From: Bolinopsis microptera
Lineage: Eukaryota; Ctenophora; Tentaculata; Lobata; Bolinopsidae
Assembly (NCBI RefSeq): GCF_026151205.1
Contig: NC_087075.1
Span: forward strand, 8,979,303 to 9,043,302
Direction of reading: 5' to 3'
DNA length: 64,000 nt
Part shown: positions 11,341 through 64,000 of the stretch, in pieces
Layout of the letters: every line of letters starts with the position of its first letter
Numbering within the stretch: the stretch's first letter is position 1
The notes under the pieces: model-generated
Told to the model about the DNA's origin: nothing
Database searches by the model: none
The model's input: only the letters and a program-made list of their open reading frames with translations
Made by a program: the position numbers and the translations under genes

Positions 11341-11385
11341 TTTACCAATATCCTCAAACTTCAATGAACGTGTCCATATATACGT
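11341..11385 (-). repeat. Right terminal inverted repeat
   Basis: It is the reverse complement of 8253-8295, with a two-base insertion and one substitution. It is followed by a palindromic A/T-rich stretch (11386-11410). Confidence 0.8.
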
Positions 11386-11732
11386 AAAAAATAATATATA
11401 TTATTTTTTATTACATATAATATATGAAATTTTAACCCGTTTTATAGCAAATAGCAAATGCAGCGATTTCGATTGATTGGCGGATGTCAATTTTAGACAA
11501 TTTTTTGTTGCAAAGATATTATATTTTAAGCATGTAGGTTCAATCTGTTAATTGGGTCAGCCTATTCAGAAATATATGTAAGTGGTAAGGAATAAATGAA
11601 AAAAATTCTGAATTCATATATTGACATTCTGCCTTCCATGCATATCGTATCTTAATGACAAAAGCATTAAAGCTGCAACTTCTCTACAATGAATTGTTCG
11701 GTTGATCATTAACAATTTGAATACTGCACAAG

Positions 11733-12947
11733 TTATAATTCAATTCCACAAGTTATGTCAAAAGCTTTTGTCAGTGTCATACAAGCAGTTCCTGTAACGA
11801 TCAATCCAGCTCCAATGAGACACAGCACGTCAGTTTCTGCCTTGAAAATAAATATTTGCACCAAATAAGCCATGACAGTGTCGCAATTTCTAATTAATGT
11901 GGCGGTGGCAGATTTTTCTATTGCCAAACCTTTGTTCAGGCATAGATAGATTGCTACCGACAGTAAACCACAGACTACCAAGAGGGATCTCTCCTCGAAG
12001 CAGGAGGCGTTTACAAATTCTGCTTTGGAACCAGTTTGATAGACCACTCCACCCGTTAGCTGGCATATAGCTAGATAAAATGAAATTGTGATGGGACTAA
12101 CAGACGCTCCAGCTATTCGCGAGCAAACATAGGACCATCCCATGAAAGCTGCTGTTCCTAAGGGAACCAGGACATACCACCATGGGGCGTCGCTGGGGGT
12201 GTCTGTAGGGAACAAAAATGTCGGTTTTGCTATGAGTACAATCCCTGCCAAGCCAAACACAGATGCAATGATATGTCCTATTGTGTATTTCTCCTTCAGA
12301 TAAAACCTTGCTATGATGCCAGCAAAGAAAGGTGTTGTGAAGATAAGAGCTGTTGCATCACCAAATGGGAGGTTTTGAAAACTCCAAACTTTTGCCAGAA
12401 AGCCCATACCGCCCAGCGTGCACCTCATGAAAACAAACTTCTTGAAAGGGAAGGCACGCAGAATAGTTCCGTAGAAGTTCACAATGACTGCAAAGAAGCA
12501 AAGAGCATAGAATGCTGTTAGCATAACAGCTTCTCCAGTTGGAATGCCCTTTAAATATTTAAGGATTGCTCCTTGGGTTGTAGCTAAGATTGAACAACAA
12601 AAAATCAGAGATATCCCATAAATTCGCCTTGTTATGCTAACATTTTCCCCAGGGTCCTTAAATATGTTGTAGCTTATATCATCATTTCCCTCCTTATTTG
12701 CCTTTTCTGAAATACTTTCACCATTCCTAGCAGTTTCAGAACTGACCTCCTCATCTCGGTCCACAGCATTTGTGTTGATTATAACAGTTTCCCCGCTATC
12801 CTTAAATCTGTTGTATTTTATAACATCATTGCCCTCGTCATTTGCCTTTTCTGAAATACTTTCACTACTCCCGGCAAATTCAGGACTGACTTCCTCATCC
12901 CAGGCGACAACATTTGCGTTGATTATAACTGTATTTAATTCAGTCAT
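11733..12947 (-). CDS. SLC35G-like drug/metabolite (EamA) transporter
   Basis: This intronless frame encodes 404 residues. From about residue 105 it has a regular series of about ten hydrophobic segments, with two EamA-like halves. Motifs such as MRCTLGGMGFLAKVWSFQNLP, FGDATALIFTTPFF and FGLAGIVLIAKP match the SLC35G subgroup of the drug/metabolite transporter superfamily, which are multi-pass membrane proteins of largely unknown substrate. The N-terminal cytoplasmic part contains two copies of a 48-residue acidic repeat (about residues 6-53 and 54-101). It is divergent from the CaMKII gene, with 886 bases between the two start codons. Lack of introns suggests either retroposition or a family that is naturally intronless. 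The function at substrate level is unknown. Confidence 0.85.
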   Translation of the reverse strand: MTELNTVIINANVVAWDEEVSPEFAGSSESISEKANDEGNDVIKYNRFKDSGETVIINTNAVDRDEEVSSETARNGESISEKANKEGNDDISYNIFKDPGENVSITRRIYGISLIFCCSILATTQGAILKYLKGIPTGEAVMLTAFYALCFFAVIVNFYGTILRAFPFKKFVFMRCTLGGMGFLAKVWSFQNLPFGDATALIFTTPFFAGIIARFYLKEKYTIGHIIASVFGLAGIVLIAKPTFLFPTDTPSDAPWWYVLVPLGTAAFMGWSYVCSRIAGASVSPITISFYLAICQLTGGVVYQTGSKAEFVNASCFEERSLLVVCGLLSVAIYLCLNKGLAIEKSATATLIRNCDTVMAYLVQIFIFKAETDVLCLIGAGLIVTGTACMTLTKAFDITCGIEL

Positions 12948-13833
12948 TATAGTCCACCTGTGAAGTAAACTTTAACAAACTTCCTAATTTATGGAAATAT
13001 TCTGCCCCAGTACTTTGTGTTGAAGATATTTTGGTTCATATACTGGTCTTGGTTTTGGTTGTGGTTTATATGATCTTTAGGTTATAATTAAACAAAATTT
13101 CAACTGGATTTAATGCTGACTGTTTAAGTTTGGGTTAAGGTTACAATTTGAAGAGGTATTATGGAAAGGGCCAATATTCTTCAGCTCAAATCATTGGAGC
13201 ATGACAACATTCAAAAACAAAAACCAACCACAAATTATACACTTATTCATCAATTAAAATGTAGTATAGCTGTCAGTGATCGCAACACTAATAAAAGACA
13301 ACGGAAATACGCTATGATGGAACAGTGCAGCTAGAAAATATCGATAGGACTAGCAAAAATTATGCAGAGGATTTTGATTTGATCCATTTCCCAATTTCCA
13401 TTTAGGGGTTCAGAGGCACTGATAACAGTTATCAGGTAATTAAATGAAGAATTCTTCCCATGGATCACACATTTTTTTCTGGTTATTAGGTACTACCCAT
13501 ATTCCTTGCTTCATCATGTGAAATTCCATCCTAGAAGAGATTGAATTAAAATGTATATTATAATTGTATGGATTTTTCTTAACTGGATTTTTCTTATCTT
13601 TTGTCTACTAAATTGGCAGAGCTTATCCAAGATGAAGTTAATCATACTAGACTTGATGAAACACCACACTGAACCTGTAAAATCATTCTGGAGAAGTTGA
13701 AAACCATTTTGGAAACTTGATCCTTTGTAAAATTACTTTTATAAATGAACTTTCCACAGCTATATGAACATGATAAAGCCAACGTCCGCCAAGTCAACCC
13801 TGATATAGTTAAACCTGCTCTTGAACTGATCGA
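12948..13833. promoter_or_regulatory. Head-to-head intergenic region
   Basis: This stretch separates the 5' ends of the SLC35G-like gene (- strand) and CaMKII (+ strand), so it should contain both promoters or 5' untranslated exons. No specific core promoter element was identified with confidence. The role is inferred from gene orientation only. Confidence 0.4.
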
Positions 13834-61131
<47,298 letters not shown>

Positions 61132-61149
61132 GTGAATACCGTTATATCG

Positions 61150-61345
61150 TATATCTAACTGGTTACCATGGTTTCTTAGTGGTTACTAAGTGGTTACTAA
61201 GTGGTTACCATGGCCATGGTTGCTAGTGGTTACTGGTTACTAAGTGGTTACCATGGTAACTACTGATTACTGAGTGGTTACTAAGTGGTTACCAAGTGGT
61301 TACTCAGTTGTTATCAAGTGGTTACCATGGTAACTGCTGGTTGTT
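61150..61345. repeat. GGTTACTAAGTGGTTACCATGG-type minisatellite
   Basis: Imperfect GTGGTTACTAA / GGTTACCATGG units follow exon 11. Related GGTTACTAAGTG units occur at about 60420-60510. Confidence 0.85.
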
Positions 61346-62409
61346 ATGATAAGAATTGGTTAATTTCAGGCAATGAAATAATAAAAACGAAGAATTATAC
61401 TCATTTTAAATCCATCATATCAATGTGGAACCCAAAGAAAATAATTTCAATGTCAAGAAAATTTGTTCATTTCATTGTAAATAAAATCACTGTAAATCTG
61501 TACTGCTACTTTTCCCTAAGAACCCCGAGTTTTTGTCGGGGAGAAGTTTTTGTAACTGTAATGTTTTGGGGGAACTCGTTAGTAATATTTCATGTGTTCC
61601 TTTGTAAAACGAAAATCACGGCAACATTACATGTTCATACATTTTGTATGTTTTTAAGATTACTACTATCACGTTACTGAAACGTTGGACACCCACTTAA
61701 ATACTACAAACTAACCGTGTGGTAATTCATAAAAAAATCACAACACAATAAATATTTTAAAATACAATTTATGTATAAAGTTATAAAAGTCACGTTGCTG
61801 TAACGTTGCATTGATTAAAAAACCGAGGTTACAACAGTACATGCTAACTGTGTGATAATTCCTTATATAATATGTAAAAATAGAAAATTTCGTCACAAGA
61901 CAATGATCAAAGTGCCTGACTAAACATCTTAGTGCTGGCAAGCGCGACCCCCATTTTATTTTGTAGCACAGTCCGGTGATAATATCAAATAATATTTATT
62001 CAATTATTTTCATCTACGAAAGAGAGCTATAATGCTATCAAACAAGTTTTATCTTTACACCCTAAACAACTGTAATACGATTTGAAACCTAATTTCCAGC
62101 TAGTTACACATACATTTGGGGACGTTTAGTAAGTCAGATGTCCACTTTAATCATGGCTGTTTTGTAGAAATAATGGCAATCTATTCCAAACCCCCTCCCC
62201 TATACTAGCTGTACTACTACTGAATATTTGTTTGAAATCGTATTACTATTAGCGTCCAATTATTGCACACATGTCTTATCATTATTAATACTTTTACATG
62301 AGGAGAAATCAGAACCAGGAACATCATTTGGTAAAATAGCCTTTGAGTCTATGTCTTGTAAAAGTAGTAATTGCAGCAGCAGATCTTTAAATACAACAAT
62401 TTCAGAAGT
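61346..62409 (+). other. Sequence between CaMKII exon 11 and the right-hand nuclease-helicase gene
   Basis: No supported gene was seen. The CaMKII hub exons expected on the + strand were not found here. Confidence 0.55.
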
Positions 62410-63999
62410 TTAAGGTGGTTCTATGTCTATTATTTTACACACATCACCACGTTCTCTTAGTTCATCTAAAAGTTTATCATCATAGTCACATCGTTCATCG
62501 TTTTGTCTGTAATCAAATAGGATCACTGTTGAGTACACTCTAGCTCTGGATATGACATTGTAAAGTTCAGGAATAAAGTAACTGGGTGATACCTCCTTCT
62601 CACTGTTATCAGGTAGTGTAACTGTAGTGCTATATGTACTGTATCTGCGGATACAGATAACAGCAGCCCACTCTGCTGACACACAGCTCCATGTAGTTTT
62701 CACCGGTATTGTGTTGTCAGTAGTGGTAAATCTCTCTACCACACTGTTAACAGTATCCCTCATATGTTTCCACTCATCAGCATCCTCTGCACTGACTAAA
62801 ACTGTGATATCCTTGTTTTTAAGGCAGCTGTTAGATCCTCTTAGTTTATCCAGCTCTCTGATCAGAATATCTGTCCAGGTAGTAGTTTCATTACCTTTTA
62901 ACAGATAGATGACAGGTTTACTACCACGAAGAAAATGGCCTTTCTTGTGTTCTGGTAACTTTACTGACCGGGTCCCGGTATAATCGATTTTCTCGTAGTG
63001 TTCCCTTATGATTGACAACACCTCTGATATTTCATATGTGTTTCTCAGGTTAACTGATAATTGAGAGTTAACAAAATAATTTCTGAATTCATCATCACTC
63101 GTTTTAACTGCAATAAATTCAGGTCTCGCATGTTTAAGCTTATCATAGAAAGATTGTCCGTCATCACACAATATCCAGATACTAGTATTATTTGTATCAC
63201 TGTTTTTTAAAACAGGAATTAGTCCTTCAGATATGATATTTTTATGAGCAGTTCCTGGTTCTGATACAGTATCCCTTACGATATAATCAAAGATTTTCTG
63301 ATAATCATCACAGAAAACGTAATCATATGTCGTTATCAAATCGTGCATACTTTCAGTCAAACAATCGTCAAATATCAATAAAATGATTTTACTGGTGCTA
63401 TCAGACAGCTGTTTTGATAATAATACGTGTGCTTTCACCAACCTATCACTGATATCACCTTCTTCTTTGCTCGCTCTGTACGTTATTGTCTCACACGTAA
63501 TATGTGTGATATCGTTCAATAGTTGCATGTGATATTCAAATGCTGGATCGGAATCCTCTCCTACTAACAAAATAAGTATCCTCTTCTCTGGTGATGTGAG
63601 AGCGAGGTTAATCACTTTTCCCATCATTGCAATAGTCTTTCCAGATCCTGCAGGACCGTTAACAAAAAGAAATCTCTCGTTACTATTAAATACTCCCAGC
63701 TGATCTTTCGTCACACTCTTGACTCTTAGGTACTTCTTGAATATGTCAGGTGCATCCACCATCTCATTATTTTCAGGGTAATTCTTCTCTTTCACCTGTT
63801 TTTTCTTTTGTTTCCTATTTTTACCACACGATCGGCTTTGTTCAGTTACCTCCTCATCAACTAACTTCTTGGTTACAAGAGCTCTTCTGAGTTTATCATT
63901 AATATCGTTGATACAATAGGACAAGCTACATGTTGTATCTGTCCACTTGTTATCTGCGTTTATACACCACAATCCGAGGAGGCAGCATTTAACTGCCAC
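62410..63999 (-). CDS. Second NERD-SF1 helicase gene, helicase part (5' end outside window)
   Basis: This frame of 529 residues runs off the right edge; its first codon shown is GTG inside the gene, so the nuclease part lies beyond 64000. It matches residues from about 257 to the end of the gene at 53317-55698, closely and colinearly. It has the same Walker A GPAGSGKT, VFCDDYQK, LCDDGQSFYD, NLRNT and VISRARV. Differences are substitutions and in-frame indels, such as loss of a VSEEE repeat and short insertions near SAEDADEWKH, with no stop. Both copies therefore look maintained. It is in opposite orientation to the first copy. Flanking homology ends within about ten bases after the stop codon. 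Confidence 0.85.
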   Translation of the reverse strand: MAVKCCLLGLWCINADNKWTDTTCSLSYCINDINDKLRRALVTKKLVDEEVTEQSRSCGKNRKQKKKQVKEKNYPENNEMVDAPDIFKKYLRVKSVTKDQLGVFNSNERFLFVNGPAGSGKTIAMMGKVINLALTSPEKRILILLVGEDSDPAFEYHMQLLNDITHITCETITYRASKEEGDISDRLVKAHVLLSKQLSDSTSKIILLIFDDCLTESMHDLITTYDYVFCDDYQKIFDYIVRDTVSEPGTAHKNIISEGLIPVLKNSDTNNTSIWILCDDGQSFYDKLKHARPEFIAVKTSDDEFRNYFVNSQLSVNLRNTYEISEVLSIIREHYEKIDYTGTRSVKLPEHKKGHFLRGSKPVIYLLKGNETTTWTDILIRELDKLRGSNSCLKNKDITVLVSAEDADEWKHMRDTVNSVVERFTTTDNTIPVKTTWSCVSAEWAAVICIRRYSTYSTTVTLPDNSEKEVSPSYFIPELYNVISRARVYSTVILFDYRQNDERCDYDDKLLDELRERGDVCKIIDIEPP

Positions 64000-64000
64000 C

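Larger units (their letters stand above)
8253..11385. mobile_element. Non-autonomous terminal-inverted-repeat element, about 3.1 kb
   Basis: The ends 8253-8295 and 11341-11385 are reverse complements of each other over about 43 bases with few differences. No coding frame of note lies between them. The interior consists of direct duplications and of many copies of a 16-bp bipartite motif (TGTGAC, four bases, TTTACA). Such subterminal arrays in other DNA transposons bind transposase, so a non-autonomous DNA transposon is the best reading. No clear target-site duplication was found, and the superfamily is unknown. Confidence 0.65.

Noticed and set aside
61370-61680. A phase-matched frame after TTTCAG at 61369, beginning GNEIIK, reminiscent of the EIIK start of the CaMKII hub domain
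   Set aside because: After the first few residues it shows no similarity to the hub domain and is low in conserved features; the match is too short.

Overview
The window is nuclear DNA from an animal. It has spliced genes with GT-AG introns of up to about 17.8 kb, low overall GC, long simple-sequence tracts, and several transposon classes typical of invertebrate genomes (Penelope-like, APE-type non-LTR, Ty3-type LTR, MULE-like, and non-autonomous DNA elements). The exact lineage cannot be fixed from sequence alone. An invertebrate, possibly a non-bilaterian such as a cnidarian, fits, but this is inference.

The main host gene is a calcium/calmodulin-dependent protein kinase II (CaMKII) gene on the + strand. 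I reconstructed eleven coding exons with consistent phases from 13834 to 61131. They encode the whole kinase domain, the autoinhibitory threonine, the calmodulin-binding segment and the start of the variable linker. The association (hub) domain is not seen and should lie beyond 64000. Head-to-head with it, on the - strand, is an intronless SLC35G-type drug/metabolite transporter (11733-12947).

Layout: 216-1142 is a broken MULE transposase. 3230-8240 is an intact-looking two-ORF non-LTR retrotransposon whose ORF1 carries an AlkB-like 2OG-Fe(II) oxygenase fused to an SGNH hydrolase. 8253-11385 is a terminal-inverted-repeat element with no coding capacity, packed with a 16-bp bipartite motif. 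13834-15754 holds CaMKII exons 1-5. The next intron holds a composite Penelope-like insertion (16219-25836) bounded by a 13-bp direct repeat. It includes a 2.9-kb degraded stretch that looks like unpolished sequence. The 26908-44690 intron holds a complete Ty3-type element with unusually short 86-bp repeats (28151-34274) and a 4.6-kb minisatellite of 26-bp units. Further introns hold CACGTGACGTCA arrays, a poly-G-ended element with an 8-bp target duplication (47038-48644), and an intronless gene for a NERD-like nuclease fused to an SF1 helicase (53317-55698). A second, closely similar copy lies on the opposite strand at the right edge (62410-63999, incomplete).

The most interesting candidates are the nuclease-helicase gene pair, the AlkB plus SGNH ORF1, and the non-coding element with its oriented motif array. 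Coordinates of exons and open frames come from reading the sequence directly. Element boundaries marked approximate are inferred from repeats.
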